Counted from the first letter of the stretch, positions 17,446-26,521 are shown. The stretch: DNA of 60,765 nt from Salinadaptatus halalkaliphilus (GCF_006543045.1 NZ_RBZW01000031.1:1-60765); one strand, 5' to 3'. Translations and numbers: made by a program. The notes: generated from the sequence alone by a model not told the origin.

Positions 17446-18989
17446 TCGGCTTCGAGTCGCTCGAAGTAGATCATGCGACGTTCGTCGGGGGCTGGGCTGG
17501 TCAGCCAGGAGACACCGACGGTGACGAGCAATCCGAGGCCCATTCCGACGATGCCGGCGGTCCAGCCCATGTACGTTCCCCGAAGGACGCCAGTGACGAG
17601 CAACACGAGCAACGGTGCGAGGTCGCCCAGGATCGGCCCGAAAAACTCGATCGCGCCGACGATCGAGCCGACGAAGAGATTCCCGAGGTAGAACAGCTGA
17701 CTCGCCAGGATACCCGCCGTCATGCCGGCTCGAGTCGTCCGTCGCCAGTAGAGGGCGACGATCACGGGCAGCGCGAGTTGAGCGAAGCCGCTGAAGGCCG
17801 CGTCGCCGAGTTCGAACAGCGTGGCGGGGTTCCAGAGGCTGGCGAGGAAGGCGCCGGTCGCGAAGACGACGACGCCGATTCGGGCCAGCAGGTCCTCTCG
17901 GCGTTCGGAGACATCTTGCTCGAGGAACGGACGGTAGAGGTCTCGCGTGAAGTACGACGATCCGGACAGCAGCATGGAGTCCGAGGAAGACATCATCGCG
18001 GCCATCGCGCCGGCGATGACGAGCGCGGCGAACCAGACGGGAGTAAACTCCGCAAGCACCGCGGGCAGGACGTTGCCGCCCTCGGGGACGGTCACGTCGA
18101 GGCCGCGAGCCCACGCGCCAAGCAAGAACGAGGGGACGAACAGCAGGACACAGAGGATCGGCCACAGTGCGAAAGAGCGCTTGAGGACGGTTTTGGAACC
18201 CGCGGCGAAGAATCGTTGGTTTACCTGCGGAAACATCGCGACGCCGAAGCCGATCGTAATCGCCGTCGAGAGCATCCACTGGTGGGTGTAGAAGTCGCTG
18301 CCGAGTGCTAGGTGGTGGGCCGCCTCGGCCTCGAGTGCCGACGTGGCCGCGACGGGGCCGCCGACGACCGCGAGCACCCAGATGAGCGCGAGCCAGGTCG
18401 TGACAAGCATGAAGATCCCCTGGAGGGTGTCGGTCCAGGCGATGCCGCGCATCCCCGCGATGACGACGTAGAGGATCATAAACGCCGTGATCAGCCCGGC
18501 ACCGACGGCGTAGGGCAGCGACCCCTCGGTCAGGGCCTCGAGTGCGGTCCCGGCGCCGACCTGCTGGAGCATGACGTAGGGGAACAGATACAGCAAGCTG
18601 ATGCCCGCGACGAGGCCGCGAAGCCGCCGCGAGGCGAAGCGGTCGCCGAGCATCTCCCCGAGGGTGACGTAGTCAAAGCGCTGGCCGAGCAGCCACTGTT
18701 TGTAGCCGATGACGTACCAGAGGATCGCGAAGATGATGCCGTCCATCAGGCCCATGACCAGTACCCACTCGGGGCCCTCCGCGTAGGCGATGTTCGGCCC
18801 GGCGAAGAACGTAAACGCCGAGAGGAGGGTTGCGAAGGTGGTAAACAGCAAGACGACCGTTCCGAAGGTTCGGCTCGCGAGGTAGAAGTCTTCGGCCGTC
18901 CGTTCGGCGACGCGGTAGGCGACCAGGCCGACGAGTAAAGCGATCACGAGATACCCGACGACGATACCGAGTTGGAGCGCGACGCTCAC
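17442..18989 (-). CDS. Sodium/solute symporter family (SSS) transporter
   Basis: A 515-residue protein of the sodium:solute symporter family with about 13 helices. The N-terminal AERTAEDFYLASRTFG and TLLSAFTFFAGPNIAYAEG match the SSS core, and a conserved MAAMMSSSDSMLLSGSSYFTRD segment near residue 335 contains the serine-rich sodium-site helix. Substrates in the family include pantothenate, proline, sugars and carboxylates; none can be assigned. The GTG start overlaps the stop of the DUF3311 gene as GTGA, so both genes form one operon. The 3' end overlaps ileS by four bases. Confidence 0.92.
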   Translation of the reverse strand: MSVALQLGIVVGYLVIALLVGLVAYRVAERTAEDFYLASRTFGTVVLLFTTFATLLSAFTFFAGPNIAYAEGPEWVLVMGLMDGIIFAILWYVIGYKQWLLGQRFDYVTLGEMLGDRFASRRLRGLVAGISLLYLFPYVMLQQVGAGTALEALTEGSLPYAVGAGLITAFMILYVVIAGMRGIAWTDTLQGIFMLVTTWLALIWVLAVVGGPVAATSALEAEAAHHLALGSDFYTHQWMLSTAITIGFGVAMFPQVNQRFFAAGSKTVLKRSFALWPILCVLLFVPSFLLGAWARGLDVTVPEGGNVLPAVLAEFTPVWFAALVIAGAMAAMMSSSDSMLLSGSSYFTRDLYRPFLEQDVSERREDLLARIGVVVFATGAFLASLWNPATLFELGDAAFSGFAQLALPVIVALYWRRTTRAGMTAGILASQLFYLGNLFVGSIVGAIEFFGPILGDLAPLLVLLVTGVLRGTYMGWTAGIVGMGLGLLVTVGVSWLTSPAPDERRMIYFERLEAD

Positions 18990-19216
18990 GACCGATCACC
19001 CCGCGAGTCGCCGGTCGTTTCGATGCCGATACCCCATGCTCGCTGGGCGAACAGCCAGAAGACGACGCTGGCGAGTCCCATCCAGCCGACGTGCCACCAG
19101 AGCCACAACGGAACGCCAACGACGGTCATCGCGTCTCCCCACAGAAACCAGGGGATCGCGAGCGCACTGAGTACCACCCCGACGACGAGCCACCCCCACA
19201 CCTCGAGACGTCGCAT
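18986..19216 (-). CDS. DUF3311 small membrane protein, symporter partner
   Basis: A 76-residue protein with two hydrophobic helices (WGWLVVGVVLSALAIPWFLW and LWLWWHVGWMGLASVVFWLFA), the form of DUF3311 proteins, which very often sit directly upstream of SSS transporters. The family is thought to act with the transporter, like the small PanF/YhdT-type companion proteins. Translational coupling through GTGA to the symporter supports a two-component transporter. The ATG at 19216 follows the start consensus of the family. Confidence 0.85.
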   Translation of the reverse strand: MRRLEVWGWLVVGVVLSALAIPWFLWGDAMTVVGVPLWLWWHVGWMGLASVVFWLFAQRAWGIGIETTGDSRGDRS

Positions 19217-19342
19217 GGTCCGTGGTGTGGACTGACGTGGGTAAAGCCTTTCTTTCGACCGGCTGGATTGAAGACCGAGAGTCATCGGTTCGATCGGAGC
19301 GCTGTATCCCGGTTTTGCTGGCTAAAATCGCTTTTTCACGTA

Positions 19343-19358
19343 GGAAAAGGAGTATAAG
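19343..19358 (+). promoter_or_regulatory. Archaeal promoter: BRE plus TATA-like box
   Basis: GGAAAAGGAGTATAAG shows a purine-rich BRE (GAAAAGG) immediately before TATAAG. The box centre is about 34 bases upstream of the ATG at 19390, giving a near-leaderless message for the winged-helix membrane protein. Assigned by spacing and consensus only. Confidence 0.5.
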
Positions 19359-19389
19359 GCACCACAGGAGATATCACAGCGACGACGAT

Positions 19390-20379
19390 ATGGCCCGTCT
19401 GTTTCCCTTCCGGTCGGAGACGCCCGCCCAGGATGGCACACCCCGCGTCGTCGACCTCGAGGGCGACGACGCCGATGCGGTGTTTGGCGCGCTCTCCTCG
19501 ACGACGGCTCGCCAGATTTATTCGCGACTCGACGACGAACCGGGGACACCAAGCGACATCGCCGACGCGATCGACTCCTCGATTCAGAACGTCCGCTACC
19601 ACCTCGAGAACTTGGAGGAAGCCGGCCTCGTCGAAGTCGTCGACACCTGGTACTCCTCGCGGGGCAACGAGATGAGCGTCTACGGGACGACCGACGGGCC
19701 GTTGATCGTCACCAGCGATGAGTCGACGGGCTCGCAGTTGAAGACCGCCATCTCGAGGCTGATCGGCGGCATCGGGGCTCTCGCGGGCGGGAGTCTGCTG
19801 GTCCAGTACGGCGTCACGCAGTGGCTGGGAGCCGGCGATCCGGTGACGCTCGAGGGGCCGATGCCATCTGCCGAAGACGAGGGCGATGCAGCACCGCCGC
19901 CCGACGGCGAACGCGAGGCGCGGGGCGACGAGCCGGCTGGTGCGGACGGTGACGACGGCACGTCCGACGACATCGATACCGACGCAACGGGTGACATCGA
20001 CGACAGTGTGCCCGACGACGCCGACGATGACGCTGGCATCGCGTCGGTCGAGGACGATGCCGAAGACGCCGAGACGGAAGCGGACGAACCGGTCGATGAC
20101 GCCGTCGAGGATACTGACGGCCCCGCCGAAGTCCAAGAAGAGGAGGCGATGGACGAACCCGACGACGAGTACGCGATGGACGTGCCCGACGACGACGCCT
20201 CGACCCCCGGCGAACAGCTGGATACCGAGCCGACCGGCGACTACGCCGCCGACGGCGGTGCCGAGGCGGCCGACGCTGTCGTCTCGAGCGTGCCGCCCGG
20301 GCTGCTGTTTTTCCTCGGTGGCCTGGTCGTCTTGCTCGCGGTTACGGCCTACTGGTACTGGTATCGACCGACGTACTGA
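19390..20379 (+). CDS. Membrane-anchored winged-helix (ArsR-like) regulator
   Basis: A 329-residue protein of unusual build. Residues 20-95 form an ArsR-like winged helix (VFGALSSTTARQIYSRL, SDIADAIDSSIQNVRYHLEN and a wing ending YSSRGNEMSVYG). Residues 117-145 hold a first hydrophobic segment (SRLIGGIGALAGGSLLVQYG). About 140 residues of Asp/Glu/Pro-rich, probably disordered linker follow. A second helix near the C-terminus (PPGLLFFLGGLVVLLAVTAY) ends in an aromatic tail. The protein probably binds DNA while held at the membrane, with the acidic segment outside if both helices span. The signal it senses is unknown. It sits alone, upstream of dnaG on the same strand. Confidence 0.82.
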   Translation: MARLFPFRSETPAQDGTPRVVDLEGDDADAVFGALSSTTARQIYSRLDDEPGTPSDIADAIDSSIQNVRYHLENLEEAGLVEVVDTWYSSRGNEMSVYGTTDGPLIVTSDESTGSQLKTAISRLIGGIGALAGGSLLVQYGVTQWLGAGDPVTLEGPMPSAEDEGDAAPPPDGEREARGDEPAGADGDDGTSDDIDTDATGDIDDSVPDDADDDAGIASVEDDAEDAETEADEPVDDAVEDTDGPAEVQEEEAMDEPDDEYAMDVPDDDASTPGEQLDTEPTGDYAADGGAEAADAVVSSVPPGLLFFLGGLVVLLAVTAYWYWYRPTY

Positions 20380-20562
20380 TCCGTCGAACTGGTCTGCGTA
20401 CTGATCTGTCGATCGGTCGGTCGGGATGGCTCGAGACCGAACGACGTGGCAACGGTTTCTTCCACAGGTCAACAGCTATTTGCCCATCACGGTCCAACGA
20501 CTAGATAAACCGGTCCCCCGACGCGATTATCGCGTCACCGCCCTATCCGGGGCTGATCTCCC

Positions 20563-21987
20563 ATGGAAGACACCTCGAAATACCTCATTCACGCGGACGT
20601 CACGGCTGACGGGGTCGTCGAGCGCAGCGACGTCGTCGGTGCCATCTTCGGCCAGACCGAAGGCCTGCTCGGCGACGAACTCGATCTGCGCGATCTCCGC
20701 CAGTCACAGAAAGTCGGCCGTATCGATGTCGAAATAGCCAGTACGCAAGGCCAATCCCACGGCAGCGTTACGATCGCGACCAGTCTGGATAAGGTCGAAA
20801 CCGCGACGCTCGCGGCTTCCCTCGAGACGATCACCCGCGTCGGCCCCTGTCGAGCTACCCTCGCAGTCGACGAGATCGAGGACGTTCGGGCTGCAAAGCG
20901 AAAGGCGGTCGTCGAGCGTGCCAAGGAACTCCTCCAGACGGGCTTCGACGACAGCGTCATGTCCTCCGAAGAGATCCTCGCCGAAGTCCGCGAACACGTC
21001 CGCGTCGAGGATATCACCGAGTACGAGGGACTCCCGGCCGGCCCCCGCGTCACGGACAGCGATGCGATCATCGTCGTCGAAGGTCGCTCGGACGTCCTCA
21101 CGCTCCTCAAGTACGGAGTCAAAAACGCGATCGCCGTCGAAGGGACCAATGTCCCCGACTCGGTGGCCGAACTCACCCACCATCGGACCGTCACCGCCTT
21201 CCTCGACGGCGACCGCGGCGGTGACCTCATCCTCGAGGAACTCGCCCAGGTCGGCGACATCGATTACGTGGCGTTTGCGCCCTCGGGCGAGTCCGTCGAA
21301 GAACTCGATCACCACCAGCTGTTTGCCGCCCTGCGAAACAAGACGCCCTTCGACATCATCGACGGCGCGAACGAACCCCGCGAAGCCGTCGCCGCGACCG
21401 ACGGGAGTTCGACCCCGGCACCCGCGCCCACCCGTAGCGCTCCGCCGTCGCCGACGGTCGACGACCCCGACGTGACCGACGCTGGCGACGACGGTCTCGA
21501 GGCCACGGCGACATCCGAGTCGACTGAACTGGATGGAACTGCAACGGCAGCGGCGACGACCGAGACGGAGTCCTCGACCGACACCGCGACGGCCGACGAC
21601 ACGCGATCGCCAGCGACGGCCGGTTCCGCCGACGCCGAGGACGAGCACGCGCAACCGGGGCCCGCGACGGTCTACGAACACGCCAGCGCAGTCATTCGCG
21701 AGGGGTCCGATACCGTCCGATTTCTCGACGAGGAATCCGAGACACTCGAGGGCGCCGACGCGAGCGACGCCTACGACGCGCTCGAGGACGCCGAGACGGT
21801 CCCGGTGACGATCGTCCTCGACGGCATCCTCAGCCAGCGGCTACTCGATCTGGCCGCCGATCGCGGCGTCGAGCGGATCGTCGCCAGATCGCTCGGGCAG
21901 TTCACCAAGAAACCAACCAGCGTCGCCGTACACGCCGCAAGCGATATCGCGAAAACGCCTCCAGTCCCGCAATCCGACGATCCGTAA
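20563..21987 (+). CDS. dnaG: Archaeal DnaG primase-like protein (exosome-associated)
   Basis: A 474-residue archaeal DnaG. Residues 1-160 are the conserved N-terminal region (MEDTSKYLIHADVTADGVVE). The TOPRIM domain follows, with VVEGRSDVLTLL near 171-182 (catalytic Glu about 173) and FLDGDRGGD near 214-222 for metal binding. A long acidic, low-complexity region covers about 285-390, and a C-terminal domain follows (VPVTIVLDGILSQRLLDLAADRG). In archaea DnaG is mainly the poly(A)-binding subunit of the RNA-degrading exosome, with weak primase activity. The ATG at 20563 gives the canonical N-terminus. A GATAAA element at about 20503 may be the promoter box. Confidence 0.95.
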   Translation: MEDTSKYLIHADVTADGVVERSDVVGAIFGQTEGLLGDELDLRDLRQSQKVGRIDVEIASTQGQSHGSVTIATSLDKVETATLAASLETITRVGPCRATLAVDEIEDVRAAKRKAVVERAKELLQTGFDDSVMSSEEILAEVREHVRVEDITEYEGLPAGPRVTDSDAIIVVEGRSDVLTLLKYGVKNAIAVEGTNVPDSVAELTHHRTVTAFLDGDRGGDLILEELAQVGDIDYVAFAPSGESVEELDHHQLFAALRNKTPFDIIDGANEPREAVAATDGSSTPAPAPTRSAPPSPTVDDPDVTDAGDDGLEATATSESTELDGTATAAATTETESSTDTATADDTRSPATAGSADAEDEHAQPGPATVYEHASAVIREGSDTVRFLDEESETLEGADASDAYDALEDAETVPVTIVLDGILSQRLLDLAADRGVERIVARSLGQFTKKPTSVAVHAASDIAKTPPVPQSDDP

Positions 21988-21990
21988 GTC

Positions 21991-23322
21991 TCAACCGAGT
22001 ACGCCGACGGAAAACACCAGCAGTGCACAGACGATCGCACCCAGTAGCGTCGCGAGGAAGTTGACGCCCTGATTGCCCAGCACGGACCCCTCCAACGTCG
22101 CCCCGAGCAAGCTGTCGACGGTCATCCCGACGAAGCCGGCGGCGGCGATGATCGCCGCGCCGACCGCGTCGACTTCCGGGAAGAGCACGTAGGAAATGAG
22201 CGCGACGATGGCGCCGCCGGCGATCCCCGCGACCTCCCCCTGCCAGGTGACGCCGCCGTCGGTGCCGGGCTTGACGGGCTCGAGGGTGGTGATCAGTCGC
22301 GGTCGCTCGAAGACGCTGCCGATCTCGCTCGAGAGGGTGTCGCTCATCGCGGTGGCGACGGAGCCGGCGAAGGCGAACAGAAAGAGGGCGGGGTTCGGAT
22401 CGGCCGGCAGAAGCGCCGCCGAACTGGCGGCATAGCCCAACACGGCGACGAGTGCGACCGCGGCATTACCGAGTACGTTCCCACTGCCGCGGGCGCCGTC
22501 GTTGGCCTCGGCGACGCCGAGTTCTTCCTTGCGCTCGTAGCGGTATTTCGTCGAGAGGCCGCCGATCGCGAAGAAGGCGATGAGGACGACGAACCAGCCG
22601 TAGCCGCCGAGAACGATCGTCACGAGTCCGAGGAGAACGCCCGTTAGCATCCCGGCGATCGACGCCGTGCCGAGGGCAAACGAGGCGTACCCGAGCGCGA
22701 CGGTCACTGCGAGTGCGATGGCGATCTCGCCGGCACCGATCGCCGGCTGGAGTTCGACCAGCAGCCAGAGCAGGAAACCGACCGAGAGCATGACGATCGG
22801 ATCGTCGTAGAGCAAGAGGACGTCACGAAGCAACGCGGCGAACAGGGTACCGCTGGCTGCCAGAAAGAGAACCGTCGGAAGCAGCGGTTCGATAGCCGTC
22901 CCAGTGAGCCAGAACGTGGCGAGTTGGCCGGCAGTCGCTGCGAGCGTTGCAACGAGACAGAAGGTGGTCACGACGACCACCTCGGTGTCGGTTCGCAAGC
23001 GGGCGAGTCGTTCACCCAGGTTGCCGTAGCCGATCAACAGGACCGTTCCGACGAAGACGGCGATCGAGAGGGACGCTGTCACCGCGATGAGACCGAGTAC
23101 GACGGCGGCAAGGACGAACGTCAGAAGCCCGTAGAGTCGACCGTCCTCGTAGTCGCTTGGATAGGCGAGCAGATCGAACAGCGGCCCGTCGGTGAGGACG
23201 AACGCCCCGACCAATACGATCGCGGCGAGTGTGGCCCCGACGGCCGGCCCGAACAGCGGCACGGCGAGCGAGAGCGTCGCGAGAATCGCGAAGACGGCGG
23301 CTCGCCGAACGGGTGTAGTCAC
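21991..23322 (-). CDS. DUF92 (TMEM19/VTE6-like) integral membrane protein
   Basis: A 443-residue polytopic membrane protein. The C-terminal half is DUF92: GGLSTKYRYERKEELGVAE, ATAMSDTLSSEIGSVF, PGTDGGVTWQGEVAGIAGG and GMTVDSLLGATLEGSV. The N-terminal half adds about six helices related to phosphatidate/dolichol kinases, a fusion seen in haloarchaea. The plant relative VTE6 phosphorylates phytyl phosphate, so a polyprenyl- or phytyl-phosphate kinase is plausible here. It is divergent from a UppS-like gene and close to uppS, which supports a role in polyprenyl carrier-lipid metabolism (inference). It converges with dnaG three bases apart. Confidence 0.85.
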   Translation of the reverse strand: MTTPVRRAAVFAILATLSLAVPLFGPAVGATLAAIVLVGAFVLTDGPLFDLLAYPSDYEDGRLYGLLTFVLAAVVLGLIAVTASLSIAVFVGTVLLIGYGNLGERLARLRTDTEVVVVTTFCLVATLAATAGQLATFWLTGTAIEPLLPTVLFLAASGTLFAALLRDVLLLYDDPIVMLSVGFLLWLLVELQPAIGAGEIAIALAVTVALGYASFALGTASIAGMLTGVLLGLVTIVLGGYGWFVVLIAFFAIGGLSTKYRYERKEELGVAEANDGARGSGNVLGNAAVALVAVLGYAASSAALLPADPNPALFLFAFAGSVATAMSDTLSSEIGSVFERPRLITTLEPVKPGTDGGVTWQGEVAGIAGGAIVALISYVLFPEVDAVGAAIIAAAGFVGMTVDSLLGATLEGSVLGNQGVNFLATLLGAIVCALLVFSVGVLG

Positions 23323-23481
23323 GATATCGAACTCTTTCTGTGGCGGTTACTTGAAGGTTCCCGAACCAGTGGCACGACGGTATCGGTCGTATCAACGTCT
23401 GTGGACCGTTTCTCGCACTGCAAACGGACGAAACGCACACAACCCGTAACCGGTATAGTATCGGCTATCGAACCAGTTACC

Positions 23482-24087
23482 GTGGGACTGTACGAACGGT
23501 ATCTCGCGAGTCGGATTCGTCGCCACGACGGCGACCCGCCCGACCACGTCGCACTGATCATCACCGAGCGGGATCTGTTAGAGCGTGGCGCCTACGAGAC
23601 GCTGACGGACTTCTTCGAGTGGGCCGTCGAGTACGCTTCGCAGGTGACCGTCTACGTAAGCGTCCTCGATACCGGCGCCGTCCCCGCACTACGGCGCGAA
23701 CTCGAGGCGATCGATGCACCCCGCGAAATCGCCGTCCGCGGCCCGGACGACCGCTCGCAGGCCGACGCCCCGATTCGAATCGGGATCGGACTCGGGGGCA
23801 AACACGAGTTCACGAGCGCCGTCCAGACGATGGCCGAAGCCGTCGACGGCGGTGGTCTCGAGCCCGACGATATCGACGACGAACACGTCGAAGACCACCT
23901 CGTCTTCCCGGCGGAACCGGACCTCGTCATCAAGACCGGCGCCGAACGGCTCTCGGATTTCATGATCTGGCAGTCGGTCTACTCGGAACTGTACTTCACG
24001 GACGTCAACTGGCGGGATTTCCGCAAGCGAGACTTTCTGCGAGCAGTACGAGAGTACTGCAACCGATCGCGGCGCTTCGGTCGGTAA
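23482..24087 (+). CDS. Catalytically degenerate cis-prenyltransferase (UppS-like) subunit
   Basis: A 201-residue protein from a GTG. The C-terminal third is clearly UppS-like: DLVIKTGAERLSDFMIWQSV, SELYFTDVNWRDFRKRDFL and REYCNRSRRFGR. The N-terminal catalytic site is lost: where UppS has HVAVIQDGNRR, this protein has HVALIITERDL, so the essential Asp is a Thr and the GNRR phosphate loop is gone. The last residues contain R-F-G (198-200), recalling the RxG C-terminal motif of the eukaryotic accessory subunit NgBR/Nus1. With an intact UppS 0.9 kb away, it is best read as the non-catalytic subunit of a heteromeric cis-prenyltransferase. Confidence 0.82.
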   Translation: MGLYERYLASRIRRHDGDPPDHVALIITERDLLERGAYETLTDFFEWAVEYASQVTVYVSVLDTGAVPALRRELEAIDAPREIAVRGPDDRSQADAPIRIGIGLGGKHEFTSAVQTMAEAVDGGGLEPDDIDDEHVEDHLVFPAEPDLVIKTGAERLSDFMIWQSVYSELYFTDVNWRDFRKRDFLRAVREYCNRSRRFGR

Positions 24088-24194
24088 CTCGGCATCGGTC
24101 CCCTCATCGTGACGGCCCGATATGCACTCGATGACATCGACCCGGCACTCGCAACGAAAGTGACAGCCGTCCCGATCGTGAGCAACGACCATCG

Positions 24195-24944
24195 ATGGCG
24201 TCGCTCGCGTGGGCGGTCACCGCGGACTCGCTTCTCGTCGCGCTCCTCGTAGCGATCGTTGCCGTCGTCCACCTCCTCCCCGACGAGGTGCCCATCTCCG
24301 TCCCCGTCTCGCGACACAACGTCCTCTCTGCCACCGGGGGCGTGTCGATCGTCTACGCGTTCGTACACCTCTTCCCCGAACTCGACGAGCGCCAGCAGGC
24401 CCTCGAGGGGGTGGCCGTCCTCGAGTGGTCGCTGGCTGCCCACCACGTCTATGCCGTCGCATTCGTTGGGCTCGCCGCCTTCTACGGTCTCGAGCGACTC
24501 GCGATTATCACCCGAACGCACGACATCGGTAGCGGACGGCAGACCGAGCCCGTCTTCTGGGTTCACATCGGCGCCTTCGCCGTCTACAACGCCTTCATCG
24601 GCTACGCGCTGGTCCAGGGAGAGACCGGTGCGGACAACACGACACTGTTTGCGATCGCGATGGCGGCACACCTGTTCGGCAACGACACCGGCCTCGAAGG
24701 CCACCATCGCGACGCCTACCGGCGACTCGGCCGTTGGATACTCACCGGGGCGGTCCTCGTCGGCGCCGGCGTCGGCGTCGTCTACACGATCGACCCGGTC
24801 ACGCTTGCCCTCCTGTTGGCGCTGTTGACCGGCGGCATCGTCTTCAACGCGATCAAAGACGAACTTCCTCGAACGCGAGAGAGTCGCTTCTGGCCGTTCG
24901 CGGCGGGATCGATCGCCTACGGGCTGCTATTGCTGGTACTGTGA
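24195..24944 (+). CDS. ZIP-like polytopic membrane protein
   Basis: A 249-residue protein with seven or eight predicted helices. Conserved-looking polar residues lie inside hydrophobic stretches: HNVLSATGGVSIVYAFVHLF (about 36-55), LAAHHVYAVAF, and AHLFGNDTGLEGHHRDAYRR. The short His-rich loop and the G-G-V-S-x-x-Y-x-F-x-H pattern recall ZIP metal transporters, but the match is partial and I cannot show the metal-site HxxxE helices. It lies between the degenerate cis-prenyltransferase and the convergent uppS. Metal transport or a lipid-carrier function are both possible. Confidence 0.7.
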   Translation: MASLAWAVTADSLLVALLVAIVAVVHLLPDEVPISVPVSRHNVLSATGGVSIVYAFVHLFPELDERQQALEGVAVLEWSLAAHHVYAVAFVGLAAFYGLERLAIITRTHDIGSGRQTEPVFWVHIGAFAVYNAFIGYALVQGETGADNTTLFAIAMAAHLFGNDTGLEGHHRDAYRRLGRWILTGAVLVGAGVGVVYTIDPVTLALLLALLTGGIVFNAIKDELPRTRESRFWPFAAGSIAYGLLLLVL

Positions 24945-24971
24945 TCTAACAGTACTCGAGATATCCCGGGA

Positions 24972-25940
24972 TCAGTCGGCGGTCGATCCGCTCGAGTCGA
25001 GACTCTCGACGGTGCCGTTCGCGTCGGGCTCGTCAGCTGGTGGCTCGAGACGGCCCTCGGGTCGCTCGCCGGTCGGCAGGGAGTCCCGGAACCGGTCGAC
25101 GATCGATCGGGCTTCGGGGAGGTCCGCGTCGCCGACCGCGCCGAGCAAGGCAAGCGCCCGTCGGGCCCGCGTTCGTCGCCAGGATTCCTCGCGGTGTTCG
25201 TAGGTCCGAACCGCACGGAGGAAGTCGGCTTTCGAGAACTCCGGCCAGTAGGGCGTACAAAAGAAGACGGCGGCCTCGTTCCCGTTGGCGTGCCAGGGCA
25301 GGAAGTTCGAGGTGCGCTCGTCGCCGCCGGTGCGGATGATCAGGTCGACGTCCCGAACCGGCCGGTCGTAGAGGCGGTGTTCGATCGCCTCGACGTCGAT
25401 CTCGGCGGGGGAAATATCGCCCGATTCGACCTCGCGTGCGACGCCCCTGGCGGCCTCGAGCAGACGCGAGCGGCCGCCGTAGGCCAGCGCGATGTTGAGC
25501 ACGAACCGGTCGTACTCCCGCGTGCGACGCTGGGCGTAGTCGACGGCCGCTTGGACCCGGTCGGGGAGCATCCCGGTCTCGCCGATTGCGCGGATACAGA
25601 CCTCGTTGTCGTGGACGCGGTCGGCGTCGGCGAACTCCCGAAGTTTCTCACAGAGTAGATCGAATAGTTGTTCGTTCTCCTCGTCGGGGCGATCGAAGTT
25701 CTCCGTCGAGAACGTATACAGCGTCAGTTCCTCGACACCGACATCCTGGCACCACTCGAGGACGCGCTCGGTCGTCTCGACGCCAGCGCGGTGGCCCTCG
25801 TGGGCAGAGCCGCCGCTACGACGGGCGTACCGTCGGTTTCCGTCCTGGATCACCGCGACGTGGGTCGGTGCGCCCGAGAGTTCCCGCGAGAGGACGCGCT
25901 CGTAAACGACATCGACCCGTCGCCGGAGCCACCGCTTCAT
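24972..25940 (-). CDS. uppS: cis-Prenyltransferase (undecaprenyl diphosphate synthase family)
   Basis: A 322-residue cis-prenyltransferase that elongates allylic diphosphates with isopentenyl diphosphate to make the long polyprenyl carrier for glycosylation. The catalytic Asp33 lies in HVAVIQDGNRRYARR. FSTENFDRP and NIALAYGGRSRLLEA follow, then LIIRTGGDERTSNFLPW and FFCTPYWPEFSKADFLRA. The C-terminal 60 residues are an acidic, Pro-rich haloarchaeal tail. Instead of ending in RxG the protein continues past that point, which fits a division of labour with the degenerate partner at 23482-24087. The ATG at 25940 precedes a basic amphipathic helix usual for the family. Confidence 0.93.
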   Translation of the reverse strand: MKRWLRRRVDVVYERVLSRELSGAPTHVAVIQDGNRRYARRSGGSAHEGHRAGVETTERVLEWCQDVGVEELTLYTFSTENFDRPDEENEQLFDLLCEKLREFADADRVHDNEVCIRAIGETGMLPDRVQAAVDYAQRRTREYDRFVLNIALAYGGRSRLLEAARGVAREVESGDISPAEIDVEAIEHRLYDRPVRDVDLIIRTGGDERTSNFLPWHANGNEAAVFFCTPYWPEFSKADFLRAVRTYEHREESWRRTRARRALALLGAVGDADLPEARSIVDRFRDSLPTGERPEGRLEPPADEPDANGTVESLDSSGSTAD

Positions 25941-26116
25941 TAGTTGCAGTGACGACACCGCTGAATATGTGTCTTGTGTGTAACTCGCTGTCACTGAGAA
26001 AAGTCATCACGGATACAGGTCGGCGGCCGTCCCAAGGAATATTGTCCCGCCAAACGACGGGGCGGCCGCCTCAGCAAACCGTGATGGCTATCAGTCCGGA
26101 CCTGCTCGTTCCGACA

Positions 26117-26521
26117 ATGACCACCGCGATCGACGAGGACCTCTACCAGCGAACCAAGGCGCTGCTCGAGCCGGGTGAGATCGACCTCAACGGCGCGATC
26201 GTCCACACCGACTACGACGGCAGCGAGGACGTCCAGATGATGCAGGCGACGATCGACATCGGCGACATCATCGCCGACCGCTCGGGCTACGAGCCGACTG
26301 ACTGCTACGTCCACTCGGGCAACGACGATCCCGACTTTTCCTCGAATCAGCACCAGGGACGTACCCTCGAGGACGAGGCGTTCGTCTGGGAGTGCCAGCA
26401 ACTGCTCCGGGACGGCAGTTTCGACGTCGTCATCTACTATCGTGCCAGCGCGGATCACGAGGCGATCCTCGAAGATGTTCGGGACCTCGGTTACGAGGTA
26501 ACCGGCGTTACGGGCGAGTAA
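26117..26521 (+). CDS. DUF5778-type small soluble protein
   Basis: A 134-residue acidic protein (MTTAIDEDLYQRTKALLEPG at the start; TDCYVHSGNDDPDFSSNQHQ in the middle) that matches the haloarchaeal DUF5778 family as I recall it. The mixed alpha/beta pattern ends with DVVIYYRASADHEAILEDV. No catalytic site is evident. ATGs at 26084 and 26117 are both in frame; the second is nearer the conserved start. It precedes the precorrin-2 dehydrogenase gene by 14 bases and is probably co-transcribed with the tetrapyrrole genes. Confidence 0.75.
   Translation: MTTAIDEDLYQRTKALLEPGEIDLNGAIVHTDYDGSEDVQMMQATIDIGDIIADRSGYEPTDCYVHSGNDDPDFSSNQHQGRTLEDEAFVWECQQLLRDGSFDVVIYYRASADHEAILEDVRDLGYEVTGVTGE

Noticed and set aside
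22924-23481. Long extension upstream of the degenerate cis-prenyltransferase
   Set aside because: The open frame is Arg/Gln/Glu-rich antisense to the DUF92 gene; the family match starts at the GTG at 23482.
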